Positions 29,993-38,898 of a stretch of DNA of 64,000 nucleotides are shown here, piece after piece. Position 1 is the first letter of the stretch. Each line of letters starts with the position of its first letter. The notes under the pieces were generated by a model. It was given only the letters and a program-made list of their open reading frames with translations, ran no database searches and was not told where the DNA came from. This DNA comes from Butyrivibrio sp. Lineage in GTDB: Bacteria > Bacillota > Clostridia > Lachnospirales > Lachnospiraceae. The stretch is from contig JAFXTN010000008.1 of assembly GCA_017535785.1 (NCBI GenBank), positions 62,001 through 126,000 on the forward strand. Reading direction: 5' to 3'. Both the position numbers and the translations under genes were made by a program.

Positions 29993-30748
29993 ATGAAGAC
30001 AGCTTTTATCACAGGTGCGACCTCAGGGCTTGGCGCCGAGTTTGCAAAAAGATATGCGCAGCAGGGCTATAAGCTCATTCTAACGGGCAGAAGGACGCAG
30101 CGCCTCGTTGCCTTGAAGGAGGAGCTTTCAGTAGAGTGCAGGATAATAACTGCGGATGTTTCGGACGAGGAGCAGTGTAAGAAGCTCCTTACGGATGTAT
30201 CCGATGAGAAGATCGACGTGTTTATCAACAACGCGGGCTTTGGAACGGCGGGGAATTTTCTTGAGACCGATCTTGAAAAAGAGATCTCGATAATCAAGGT
30301 TAACGACGTTGCGATGCACATTCTTTTTAAGGGGATTCTTAAGAAGATGAATAAGCAGGGCTTCGGAACGATCCTCAATGTCGCATCAAGCGCGGGACTT
30401 CTTCCGGGAGGCCCTTATATGGCGACCTACTATGCCTCAAAAGCGTATGTTGTTTCGATAACCAGAGCTGTGGCGAGAGAGTTAAAAGAGCTTGGAAGCA
30501 AGGTGCATGTTTGCTGCCTTTGCCCGGGACCTGTGGATACGGAGTTTAACGAAAACGCAGATGTGACTTTTGCTCTAAACGGAATAAGCGCCCGTCGCTG
30601 CGTTGATGAGTGCCTTAAGGGCATGGATAAAAAGAAAACCGTTATTATCCCGACGCATAGGATGAAAGCAGCGATCTTTTTTGGCAAGCTTGTTCCGAAT
30701 GCGCTCATGGTGGCGATGACGGGTGGGCAGCAGAAAAAGAAGCTTTGA
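29993..30748 (+). CDS. Short-chain dehydrogenase/reductase
   Basis: The 251-residue protein has the Rossmann cofactor loop TGATSGLGAEFAKRY, the NNAG motif and the catalytic YYASK preceded by a Ser-rich ASSAG. It is a classical SDR oxidoreductase using NAD(P)H; the Arg-rich turn TGRRTQRL favours NADPH. Substrate is unknown. The CPGPVDTEF segment matches the DltE/YqjQ-like group. It stands 53 bp after the thioesterase. Confidence 0.9.
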   Translation: MKTAFITGATSGLGAEFAKRYAQQGYKLILTGRRTQRLVALKEELSVECRIITADVSDEEQCKKLLTDVSDEKIDVFINNAGFGTAGNFLETDLEKEISIIKVNDVAMHILFKGILKKMNKQGFGTILNVASSAGLLPGGPYMATYYASKAYVVSITRAVARELKELGSKVHVCCLCPGPVDTEFNENADVTFALNGISARRCVDECLKGMDKKKTVIIPTHRMKAAIFFGKLVPNALMVAMTGGQQKKKL

Positions 30749-30819
30749 TATAACGAAAGCTCTTTTGTAGTATAATAAAAATGACGCAGAAAACACTTAT
30801 AACCGGAGGAGGTTACACT

Positions 30820-31038
30820 ATGGGAAACATCACAGAAATCATCAAACAGATCAGCGGAAATAAGGAACTCATGGCACAGATTGCCAAGGTTGACCCTGCT
30901 CAGGCAAAAGAGATCTTGAAGAAAGCCAATATCGATATAAGCGAAGATGACATCAAGAAGGTTCAGGCAGCTGTATCTGACGGAAAGCTTGATCTTGGCG
31001 ATATCAAGAATCTTGCGGGCGGCCTTTTCAAAAAGTAA
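30820..31038 (+). CDS. Small helical protein of unknown function (72 aa)
   Basis: The start is the ATG at 30820 behind GGAGGAGG; an in-frame ATG 13 codons earlier has no site. The product (MGNITEIIKQISGNKELMAQ...) is helical and charged, with no signal or membrane span. A TATAAT at 30771-30776 may be its -10 box. I know no family with confidence. It has its own terminator. Confidence 0.7.
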   Translation: MGNITEIIKQISGNKELMAQIAKVDPAQAKEILKKANIDISEDDIKKVQAAVSDGKLDLGDIKNLAGGLFKK

Positions 31039-31061
31039 AAAAATAAAAAATGAAAGTATTT

Positions 31062-31097
31062 AAGCGCGAAAGTCGGCTACGGCTCTCGCGCTTTTTT
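31062..31097 (+). terminator. Intrinsic terminator
   Basis: AGCGCGA and TCGCGCT pair around an imperfect loop and are followed by six T. Confidence 0.85.
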
Positions 31098-31161
31098 GTG
31101 AAATGGGGTATTATTACTTCTATAGCTTTTTAATGAACGTATTGGATGGAGGAGAGGTAAG

Positions 31162-32148
31162 ATGAAAAACGAAGTGATGAAAAAATGTGATCTGTTAGGG
31201 GAGAACGTAATCTCTTATCGCAAGGGATTTTGGGCCGAGCACCCGCTTATTAAGACGATCACAGCACTTTCTTATACAGAGAGCGGAAAGAGTGTTGATG
31301 TTCAGCTTGTAAAAGAGTGCAAAAAGAAATTAAAAAAGAGACAGAATATAATGTCATATTTCCGCGGAAACAATGAGCTGATCGTCGCTACGGGCATGGC
31401 TCTTTCTGATAATCCGGATCAGTATCTTGAGGATATAATTGCTGTTTACGGTAAGCTTCAGTCAGGTAAGTTCTTCGGATCAAGCTACAGAGCACTTTCA
31501 GCAATGGTCATCGCAGATGCAAAGAGAGTTGCCGATGCCGACGCGATAATCGAAAAGACTAATGTACTCATGAAGGGAATGAAGAGTAAGCATCCTTTCT
31601 TAACAACCGATGAAGATACATGCCTTGCGGTTATTTTGGCAATGGCTGATAAGAGCGCAGAGGTTATTCTCGAAGAGCTCGAAAATACCTATGCTTCTAT
31701 CAAGGGTAAATTCTTATTCCATGAGAATGCCGTGTATTCACTTGCACAGGTGCTTACTGCTTTTGAAGGTGACAGCGATAAGAAGTGCGAGAAGACTTTG
31801 GAGCTATTAAATGCATTCAAGGCAGCACGTGCTACATACGGAAAAGAGTATGAGCTTGCTTCACTGGGTCTTTTGACCAATATTTCCATGAATACTGATG
31901 ACATTGTATCCGAAGTTGTTGAGGCGGCTGAGTATCTTAAGAAGAAAAAAGGCTTTGGATTCTGGTCTGTGACAAAGCAGACAAGACTTATGATCGCTGC
32001 TACTTTGGTTTATGAAAGCTACGCCGGAGACGATGCTGCCGTAAACGCAGCGGTTGTCGGAGGCACTCTCGCCAAAGTCATCGCCGAAGAGATCATGCTT
32101 ATGGTCATCGTGGCATCAAGCGCAGCAGCAAGCGCTTCAAGCCACTGA
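31162..32148 (+). CDS. DUF4003-type protein (328 aa)
   Basis: The protein is helical throughout and follows the DUF4003 (PF13170) pattern, with an early SYRKGFWAEHPLIKTITAL, a central FFGSSYRALSAMVIAD and a late GFGFWSVTKQTRLMIAATLV. The end is hydrophobic and Ala/Ser-rich, perhaps a membrane tail. The function of the family is unknown. GGAGGAGAGG precedes the ATG. It lies upstream of the ABC exporter but is separated from it by a hairpin. Confidence 0.75.
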   Translation: MKNEVMKKCDLLGENVISYRKGFWAEHPLIKTITALSYTESGKSVDVQLVKECKKKLKKRQNIMSYFRGNNELIVATGMALSDNPDQYLEDIIAVYGKLQSGKFFGSSYRALSAMVIADAKRVADADAIIEKTNVLMKGMKSKHPFLTTDEDTCLAVILAMADKSAEVILEELENTYASIKGKFLFHENAVYSLAQVLTAFEGDSDKKCEKTLELLNAFKAARATYGKEYELASLGLLTNISMNTDDIVSEVVEAAEYLKKKKGFGFWSVTKQTRLMIAATLVYESYAGDDAAVNAAVVGGTLAKVIAEEIMLMVIVASSAAASASSH

Positions 32149-32185
32149 TCTTTTGAGGTTTTTTTTAACATTGTTAGTATTTATG

Positions 32186-32213
32186 TGGCGCGTCGGGGGG
32201 GGCGCGCCATTTT
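32186..32213 (+). terminator. GC-rich hairpin before the ABC exporter
   Basis: TGGCGCG and CGCGCCA pair around a G-rich loop and are followed by TTTT. It is only 17 bp before the next start codon, so it may act as a leaky terminator or affect translation. Confidence 0.55.
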
Positions 32214-32229
32214 GGGAGTATGAGGAGTT

Positions 32230-34062
32230 ATGGCTAAAAAGGAGAAGGATAAGCTTTCCTTTAAGGCTACCGTTGGGAATGCATGGTATGCCATGACGCT
32301 CACACATATGATATGTCCGAGTTTGATATTTCATGCTTTCTTTTTGTGGCTTATGAACTTTGGCGAGTGGGTGTTTTTTGACGGTGTGTTTATGAGGGTT
32401 ATAGTTGAAGCCCTCGATAAAGGAAGGGGATTTGAACCGGTCTTTCGGTTCATTCTTATAAGCAGTGCCATTTTCGGCACATGTTCTATTTATTCCAATT
32501 ATATTGAAAATGTAGTTTTTCCGCTAAGAGGCAACAGGCTTTATGGCGGACTTTATAAGATGCTCTACGAAAAAGCAAGAAACGTAGAGCTTAAGTGTTA
32601 TGAAGACTCTGATTTCTACAACAGGTATACCATGGCGATGGATGGTGCCGAGGAAAAGGTGATGGCTATCGTAAAGGGTATTCTTGGTGCGGGATTGGGC
32701 GTTATCGCGGCGCTTGTAGATTTTTACCTGATGTATGACATTGATCATTATGCCATTTTATTTATCCTTTCGCCGTTCGTGGGTAATTTTGTGTTCGGTA
32801 ATATTATGAATAAGCTGAACTTCAGGAAATATCAGGATCAGGCGCCTAATGAAAAGGTGCTCAATTATGTCAGCAGGATGATGTATCTTCCCGACGGTGC
32901 AAAAGAGATCAGGCTGTCGGAAGTCTTTTCTCTGATGAAAAAGCAATATCGCGAGGCGACAAATAAAAACGTCCTTATTGCCATAAAATATGCATTTAAG
33001 TGTGCAAGTATGAATTTCCTCAGGATCACATTTACGTTCACGGTGATCTTTGAAGGTGTGCTTATCTATGCGATTTACAGGAATCGCGTTACGGGAACGA
33101 TATCGCTTGCAGAGCTTACGATCATGACGAGTCTCATGGTCGCTATGACGTGGGTTCTTATAAGATTGTTTGACAATATCATGGAGATACTTAAGAATGC
33201 CATGTTTATAAATAACATCAAAGGCTTTCTTGAGTATGAGGAGACTCTGCCCGAGGACTACGACGGAGATATGCCTGATTCTGAATTTAAGAGCCTTGAA
33301 TTTAGGAATGTTTCTTTTGCTTATAAGGATAAAGAGATCATACACGATCTTTCTTTTGTTATAGAGAAAGGACAGACTGCGGCGCTTGTAGGACATAACG
33401 GCGCGGGTAAAACCACGATAATAAAGCTGATGCTTAGGCTCTATGATCCGACAAAAGGCGAGATCTTCTACAATGGCAGAGATATTCGCGAATATAATCT
33501 GAAGGCTTACAGGGATATTTTTGCGACGACTTTCCAGGATTATGAGCTTTTCGGAATGAGTGTAAAAGAGAATGTGCTCATGGGAAGGCACTATGAAAAC
33601 GAGGACGAAAAGATCATTGAGGCGCTTAAAAAGGCGGGCGTATATGACAGGATCTGCAGCCTTAAGAGTGGCATCGACAATGTGATGACCAGAGAATTTG
33701 ATGATGAGGGAGCGGTGCTTTCCGGCGGAGAGAGCCAGAAGGTGGCGGTCGCAAGGACGTTTATAAAAGACGCGCCGATGAAGATCTTTGATGAACCTTC
33801 AAGTGCGCTTGATCCGATCGCGGAATACGAGCTCTTTTCCAATATTATGAAAGAGGGCGAAGATCACACAATGCTCTTTATCTCGCACAGGCTTTCGTCG
33901 GTAAAGAACTGCGATAAGGTATTTATGCTTGAGATGGGAATGCTCATCGAAGAGGGAACGCATAAAGAGCTTATGGCAGCAAACGGAAGCTATGCACATA
34001 TGTACAGGAAGCAGGCGATGAACTACCTCGCTATCGAGAACGAAGAGGAGGTGGTTGTATGA
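32230..34062 (+). CDS. ABC exporter subunit 1 (fused membrane and ATPase domains)
   Basis: The 610-residue protein has an N-terminal membrane domain to about residue 335 and an ATPase domain with Walker A GHNGAGKTT, signature LSGGESQKVAVAR and KIFDEPSSALD, which lacks the usual hydrophobic residue just before the Asp. It is a half-transporter; the next gene encodes a matching half and overlaps it by 4 nt, so a heterodimer is likely. The substrate is unknown. No peptidase domain is present, so it is not a RiPP leader-cutting exporter. Confidence 0.9.
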   Translation: MAKKEKDKLSFKATVGNAWYAMTLTHMICPSLIFHAFFLWLMNFGEWVFFDGVFMRVIVEALDKGRGFEPVFRFILISSAIFGTCSIYSNYIENVVFPLRGNRLYGGLYKMLYEKARNVELKCYEDSDFYNRYTMAMDGAEEKVMAIVKGILGAGLGVIAALVDFYLMYDIDHYAILFILSPFVGNFVFGNIMNKLNFRKYQDQAPNEKVLNYVSRMMYLPDGAKEIRLSEVFSLMKKQYREATNKNVLIAIKYAFKCASMNFLRITFTFTVIFEGVLIYAIYRNRVTGTISLAELTIMTSLMVAMTWVLIRLFDNIMEILKNAMFINNIKGFLEYEETLPEDYDGDMPDSEFKSLEFRNVSFAYKDKEIIHDLSFVIEKGQTAALVGHNGAGKTTIIKLMLRLYDPTKGEIFYNGRDIREYNLKAYRDIFATTFQDYELFGMSVKENVLMGRHYENEDEKIIEALKKAGVYDRICSLKSGIDNVMTREFDDEGAVLSGGESQKVAVARTFIKDAPMKIFDEPSSALDPIAEYELFSNIMKEGEDHTMLFISHRLSSVKNCDKVFMLEMGMLIEEGTHKELMAANGSYAHMYRKQAMNYLAIENEEEVVV

Positions 34063-35894
34063 GCGCAAATACAGGTTTTACCGAGAAGACAAAGACTAAT
34101 CAGAGCGTAAAACAGGTTCTTTCGAACAATGCTTTTCTATTAAAGCTCATGTTTAAGGCCTCTCCGGCGTTTATTATTTTTGCCGCACTCGACGCGATAA
34201 GGAATCAGGTCTCGATCTTTTTTGAACATACGGTAGGAATAGGATACGTCCTTGAAGCAGCGGAATTTGGCTATCCTTTTGCAAAGGTTGCGAAGTTTAT
34301 ACTGATACTTGCAGGTTTAATAACACTTGGTATGGTGTTTGCCGTGTTCGCTGGCGACTTTATAGGGGAGAAGGAACGGCCAAAAGTTAAGGAGAAGATC
34401 AAGATGCTTCTCTATAAAAAGGCCGGTGTCATGGACCTTGAATGCTATGACAATCCTGAATTTTACAACGATCAGGTCATGGCGATATCGGAAGTTGATA
34501 AGCAGATTGACAGAGAGATGCAGTTTATCCGTGACTCGCTTGCCGGAGTTACCGTATTTATCACAACGACAATCTTTTTCCTTATGAAGGATAAGGTTTC
34601 CATACTGTTTGCGGTTGCTTCGTTTGTGCTTTCGTTTGTGTTTAATCAGCTTTATAACAAGCTTAGCTACCTTGCTAAGGTTGAGAGTATACCTTTTACC
34701 AGAAAAAGAGATTATGTTAAAAGAGTCTTTTATCTGGGCGATTATGCGAAGGAAATAAGGCTTAATCCCGAGGTTTCGGATATTTTGATCAAGAGGTTTG
34801 AAGAAGCCAATGATGAAGTGTACAGAGTTGAGAAGAAATACGCCTTAAGGAAATGGATACTTGGATTTATGAAGAAGTATCCATGCAACGATATGATAAG
34901 TGATCTGGTGTTTATGTCATATCTTGTATATCAGACCGCGGTTCTTCATACGATGTCGCTCAGTACCATGGCAATCCTTGCGCATTCGTTCGGAAGGCTT
35001 AAGAACGGTCTTAGGATATTCACCGAGGTTTATCCTTTTGCGACGGAGACGAGTCTCTATGTCGGAAGGATCAGGGCTTTTCTTGGCTATGAGCCTAAGA
35101 TCGTGTCCGCGGAGAATCTTGTTCCTTCGGGTGAGGCAAAAGAGATTGAGCTTAAAGATGTTTCTTTTGCATATGGAGAGAATAAGGAGATGCTCCTTAA
35201 GAATCTTGACCTTCACATAAAACCCGGTGAAAAGATAGCGCTTGTAGGTTATAACGGCGCGGGAAAAACAACGCTGGTTAAGCTTCTTATGCGTTTATAC
35301 GATGTGAAGAGCGGAGAGATTGATGCGGATGGAACTGATATCAGAAAATATGATGTCAAAAAATATCGCGATACGATAGGAACGGTATTCCAGGATTTTC
35401 AGATCTTTGCGGGAACGGTTAAGGAGAATGTTGTGCTTGATGTTGCGGACAACGCGGATGATATTGCGGTAAGAGCGGCGCTTGCGGACAGCGGACTTCT
35501 TGAAAGAATTGATCGATTCAATAAGAAGCTTGATACGAATCTTACAACGGAGTTTGTAAAGAGCGGAGTTAATCTCTCGGGCGGAGAAAGCCAGAAGCTT
35601 GCGATTGCGAGGGTGTTCTATAAGAACGCGGGACTTATGATCCTTGATGAGCCTTCAAGCGCTCTTGATCCTATTGCGGAGTATCAGCTTAACCATGCGA
35701 TGCTGAGCGCTACCAAGGATAAAACGGTTATCTTTATATCACACAGATTGTCAACTACGCGTCTTGCGGACAGGATAATCATGCTCGAGAACGGCCGGAT
35801 CGTGGAGCAAGGAAGCCACGAAGAGCTTCTTGAACTCGGCGGTAAGTATGCGCAGATGTGGAAGGTTCAGGCTGGAGCGTATATTGCGGTGTAA
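34059..35894 (+). CDS. ABC exporter subunit 2
   Basis: The 611-residue partner of the preceding gene has a membrane domain and an ATPase domain with GYNGAGKTT, LSGGESQKLAIAR and LMILDEPSSALD. The two halves are similar along their whole length. The ATG lies inside the upstream stop region (GTATGAG), giving translational coupling. Both halves carry Asn-Gly-Ala-Gly Walker A loops, unlike the Ser-Gly-Ser-Gly loop of LanT, which indicates a different exporter subfamily. Confidence 0.9.
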   Translation: MSANTGFTEKTKTNQSVKQVLSNNAFLLKLMFKASPAFIIFAALDAIRNQVSIFFEHTVGIGYVLEAAEFGYPFAKVAKFILILAGLITLGMVFAVFAGDFIGEKERPKVKEKIKMLLYKKAGVMDLECYDNPEFYNDQVMAISEVDKQIDREMQFIRDSLAGVTVFITTTIFFLMKDKVSILFAVASFVLSFVFNQLYNKLSYLAKVESIPFTRKRDYVKRVFYLGDYAKEIRLNPEVSDILIKRFEEANDEVYRVEKKYALRKWILGFMKKYPCNDMISDLVFMSYLVYQTAVLHTMSLSTMAILAHSFGRLKNGLRIFTEVYPFATETSLYVGRIRAFLGYEPKIVSAENLVPSGEAKEIELKDVSFAYGENKEMLLKNLDLHIKPGEKIALVGYNGAGKTTLVKLLMRLYDVKSGEIDADGTDIRKYDVKKYRDTIGTVFQDFQIFAGTVKENVVLDVADNADDIAVRAALADSGLLERIDRFNKKLDTNLTTEFVKSGVNLSGGESQKLAIARVFYKNAGLMILDEPSSALDPIAEYQLNHAMLSATKDKTVIFISHRLSTTRLADRIIMLENGRIVEQGSHEELLELGGKYAQMWKVQAGAYIAV

Positions 35895-35938
35895 GTTGGG
35901 TGTTAAGAAAGAATAAATAATATAGGGAGAAATAAGAA

Positions 35939-35968
35939 GAGGAAGCTCAACTGAGCTTCCTCGTTTTT
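35939..35968. terminator. Bidirectional terminator between the exporter and the minus-strand paralog
   Basis: GAGGAAGCTC and GAGCTTCCTC form a perfect 10-bp stem with an AACT loop, followed by GTTTTT on the plus side and a T-rich tail on the minus side. Confidence 0.85.
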
Positions 35969-35971
35969 GGG

Positions 35972-36639
35972 TTATTTTATGTCAAAGTTGATGACCGGTA
36001 TGCTGTTATTCTTTTTCTGGTAATGCTCTTTCGAAGTTTTGTTAAATGCTGTACCGATTTCATGCCATGTGTAGTTTTTGTTTTCATCATGAGTAAAACC
36101 TTGAGCTGATCCGTAATTAAGTCTGTCTTTTTCGAACATCTTTGTTCCGTCCGACTCTACATAAAATGTATTATAGTCAAATTTATTTGAAGCATAGATA
36201 ATACCGTCATCTTTTCTTAGAGGATAATTTTGATCACCGGTAACTAATTTGCCGAGGTAATATATATGGCCATTTTGCGCTGTGTATATATATGCGATAC
36301 TCGAGGTGTTCTTTCCGTCTCTCTTCACAATACTTTGGGTTAAAAGAAGGGCTTCGCCATTGAAACCTTTTAGATACATGCGTTTATATGCCATTCCTTT
36401 TGGGAGTGCTCGAACTATTTCGTCAATACTACCGAATTGAGTTATGTTTTTAATCCCGCTTCCTGTTTGTAATGATATGGATGGTTCCTGTACAAAAAGT
36501 GTTTCATTTTTCTCCATAGTATAGTTTACAGTTTCAGTGGTTGCCATGCTTTTGATTGTTGCTAAGCTTGTAATACCTGATGTGGCTAGGATTCCGGCGG
36601 TCAGTGCACCTATGAATAACTGTGCGCCTCTTTTTTCAT
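35972..36639 (-). pseudogene. Array paralog 7, signal peptide frameshifted by one base
   Basis: Read leftward from the ATG at 36639 behind AAGGAG, the gene begins ATG followed by six A and then GAGG, which gives MKKEAHSYS and a stop. With a seventh A the frame would read MKKRGAQLFIGALTAG and run on without stop into the long ORF from 36547. That ORF is clearly the array domain: TETVNYTMEKNE linker, GMAYKRMYLKGFNGEALLLT, YLGKLVTGDQNYPLRKDDG, NKFDYNTFYVESDG and a FDIK end. The ATG at 36547 has no ribosome site. It is either a pseudogene, a phase-variable gene or a sequencing error in the A-run. Confidence 0.75.
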
Positions 36640-36962
36640 TATTTTTCTCCTTTTCCTTTGATAAACGTTAATTGAAACCTGATTTGACATTTGAAGTCTT
36701 TGTTCTAATTGTTATATCATTGTTAAAATTTTTTGTCAATACAAGAAAATAATTGCGTGCATATGCTTGCAGATGCTCGCAGAGGAATTTGGTATATGAA
36801 TTGAGACTTTAGTGTAAAACGAATATATAAAACATATTTAGAGCTGATAGATGTGGTGACTTATGTTGCGGCAAAATCGGCTCTTTTGTATTGGTAAATA
36901 ATTTTAGAATAAAGTATAATCATTCTTATGTTGTTATTTCAGCTTTTATGTGAGGTATAGGT
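36640..36962. promoter_or_regulatory. Intergenic region with the promoter of the SGNH gene
   Basis: TTGGTA (36891-36896) and TATAAT (36915-36920), 18 bp apart, form a likely promoter for the gene at 36963. To the left is an AT-rich stretch that should hold the minus-strand promoter of paralog 7. A weak inverted repeat (GAGCTGAT at 36841 with ATCGGCTC near 36877) has a long loop. No other gene is visible. Confidence 0.55.
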
Positions 36963-37916
36963 ATGGTTTTATCAAATGAAGAATTAAAAGAGATTTATTT
37001 TGGGGCGTATGAATTTGAGGAGGTTGAAGACGGATATCTTCAGGCTTTTCAGTACAATAAGGATCAGATCGAGTACTTCAAGGGGGCTCTGGATTTTTGG
37101 TATGAGAGATGCACGGCTACAACTGCCAAGACTTTTGAATTTACTACCGAGGCGAGCGAGATCTCTTTTGACTACAAGATAATCTGGAAGGGTTCCGAAG
37201 ACTCTTTTGAGCTTATGATAGACGGTCAGATCACAGAGATCATCTATGTAAAAGATATTGCGGATGAGGGCAGGATCTCATGGAAACTTCCTGCGGGCAA
37301 AAAATCTGTTGTGGTTTATCTACCTGCCGATGAAACGGTGCTTGTAAGGAAGTTTGAGATCGATGCTGCGTATACCAAGGCGGTTAAGAATGAGAAGGTT
37401 TTATGGCTCGGAGATTCGATCACACAGGGCTACGGACCTCTTCGTTCGGGCTGTACGTATGTAAGCGTTGCGAACAGGATCCTTGATTATGATATTATCA
37501 ATCAGGGAATCGGCGGATATATTTACGATAAGAATTGCCTCATGAAGATGGAGGGCTATAACCCGGATAAGATCATCGTTGCGCTCGGAACCAATCAGTA
37601 CGGCGATGACGACGCTGTGCAGGCTGTTGAGGAGTATTATGAGAGGCTCATCGGAATTTACGGAAATGAGATCCCGATCCTTTGCATTTCTCCTTTGTGG
37701 CGTGGCGACAGCGAAGAGGGAATTCCGGTTCTGATGGCATTCTGCGAGAAGGTAAAAGAGATCGCGGGTAGCTATAAGAACGTGACCGTGATCGACGGAA
37801 TGGAGATGGTTCCTCATCTTCCTGAGTACTTCCTTGATCTGCTTCATCCGAATCCGCTTGGATGTGAGATCTATGGAAGGAATCTTGTTGAGAAGATACG
37901 CAAGATCGGATTTTAA
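36963..37916 (+). CDS. SGNH/GDSL-type hydrolase with N-terminal beta domain
   Basis: The first about 140 residues are a beta-rich domain with no signal peptide. The SGNH domain follows with the nucleophile Ser152 (WLGDSITQGYG), a GGYIYD turn, VALGTNQYG and the Asp292-x-x-His295 pair (DLLHPNP). Such enzymes are esterases; two-domain forms like this often deacetylate sugars. The absence of a signal peptide suggests cytoplasmic action, for example on imported oligosaccharides. The gene has its own promoter and is 38 bp ahead of the cysteine-synthase-like gene. Confidence 0.85.
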   Translation: MVLSNEELKEIYFGAYEFEEVEDGYLQAFQYNKDQIEYFKGALDFWYERCTATTAKTFEFTTEASEISFDYKIIWKGSEDSFELMIDGQITEIIYVKDIADEGRISWKLPAGKKSVVVYLPADETVLVRKFEIDAAYTKAVKNEKVLWLGDSITQGYGPLRSGCTYVSVANRILDYDIINQGIGGYIYDKNCLMKMEGYNPDKIIVALGTNQYGDDDAVQAVEEYYERLIGIYGNEIPILCISPLWRGDSEEGIPVLMAFCEKVKEIAGSYKNVTVIDGMEMVPHLPEYFLDLLHPNPLGCEIYGRNLVEKIRKIGF

Positions 37917-37954
37917 GCTTTTAGAATAAAACTGTTTTAAGGAGATACTTGGCA

Positions 37955-38884
37955 ATGATACACGACAACGTGCTCGCTGCGGTAGGGCATACACCAATGA
38001 TAAGACTTAACAGGATCGCGGATCCAAGCGGTGCGGAGATCCTGGTTAAATACGAGGGATTGAATGTGGGCGGTTCGATCAAGACAAGAACCGCTCTTAA
38101 CATGATAAAGGCAGCCGAAAAGCAGGGACTTATAAATGAGAGGACCATAATTGTCGAGCCGACAAGTGGTAATCAGGGAATAGGACTTGCGCTTGTGGGC
38201 GCGGTAAGAGGCTACAAGACAGTGATAATCATGCCTGATTCCGTAAGTGAGGAGCGCAGAAAGATAGTTAAGCACTACGGTGCGGAGGTGATCCTTGTTC
38301 ATGACGACGGAGATATCGGGGCTTGCATTGAGGAGTGTCTTAACACGGCGCTTCGAATGAAGGATGAGAATCCCGATGTCTTTGTTCCTCAGCAGTTTGA
38401 AAATCCGAATAACACAATGGCGCACAAGAACCACACTGCGCTTGAGATAATGGAACAGGTCGAGGGACCGATCCACGGATTCTGTTCGGGAATCGGAACG
38501 GGCGGAACTATCACCGGAATCGGAGAAGTCCTTAAGGCACAGTATCCCGACATTGAGATCTGGGCAGCGGAGCCTGAGAATGCAGCAATCCTTGCAGGGG
38601 GAAACATCGGAACGCACATTCAGATGGGTATCGGAGACGGAATAATTCCGGATATCCTTAACAGGACTATATATGATAATATCCATATCGTATCTGACGA
38701 TGAAGCACTTACGATGGCTAAGAGGCTTGCAAGAGAAGAGGGGATCATGTGCGGAATATCAAGCGGAACCAATGTTGCCGCCGCAGTGAAGCTTGCCAAG
38801 AAGCTTGGCCCGGGAAAGACGGTCGTTACCGTATTGCCCGATACCGCGGAGAGATATTTTTCAACACCGCTGTTTGAAGAATAA
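37955..38884 (+). CDS. Cysteine synthase-like PLP enzyme
   Basis: The 309-residue fold type II enzyme has PLP lysine Lys43 in GGSIKTR, the substrate loop PTSGNQGIGLA and the phosphate-binding GTGGTITG. Typical O-acetylserine sulfhydrylases have NPxGSxKDR and TSGNTG; here Asp is Thr and Thr is Gln, and the EERR segment differs (DSVSEERRKIVKHYGAEVIL). It may therefore use a different substrate. The ATG at 37955 is 10 nt after AAGGAG; a TTG two codons earlier is possible. Confidence 0.8.
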   Translation: MIHDNVLAAVGHTPMIRLNRIADPSGAEILVKYEGLNVGGSIKTRTALNMIKAAEKQGLINERTIIVEPTSGNQGIGLALVGAVRGYKTVIIMPDSVSEERRKIVKHYGAEVILVHDDGDIGACIEECLNTALRMKDENPDVFVPQQFENPNNTMAHKNHTALEIMEQVEGPIHGFCSGIGTGGTITGIGEVLKAQYPDIEIWAAEPENAAILAGGNIGTHIQMGIGDGIIPDILNRTIYDNIHIVSDDEALTMAKRLAREEGIMCGISSGTNVAAAVKLAKKLGPGKTVVTVLPDTAERYFSTPLFEE

Positions 38885-38898
38885 CGGAGGAAGAGCTT

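Noticed and set aside
32758-33591. A 277-codon minus-strand frame
   Set aside because: Antisense to the ABC exporter gene; composition (His, Arg, Ile) is typical of a shadow frame.
32230-35894. The heterodimeric ABC exporter as lanthipeptide immunity
   Set aside because: It lies 8 kb away behind several unrelated transcripts and is not of the LanFEG type.
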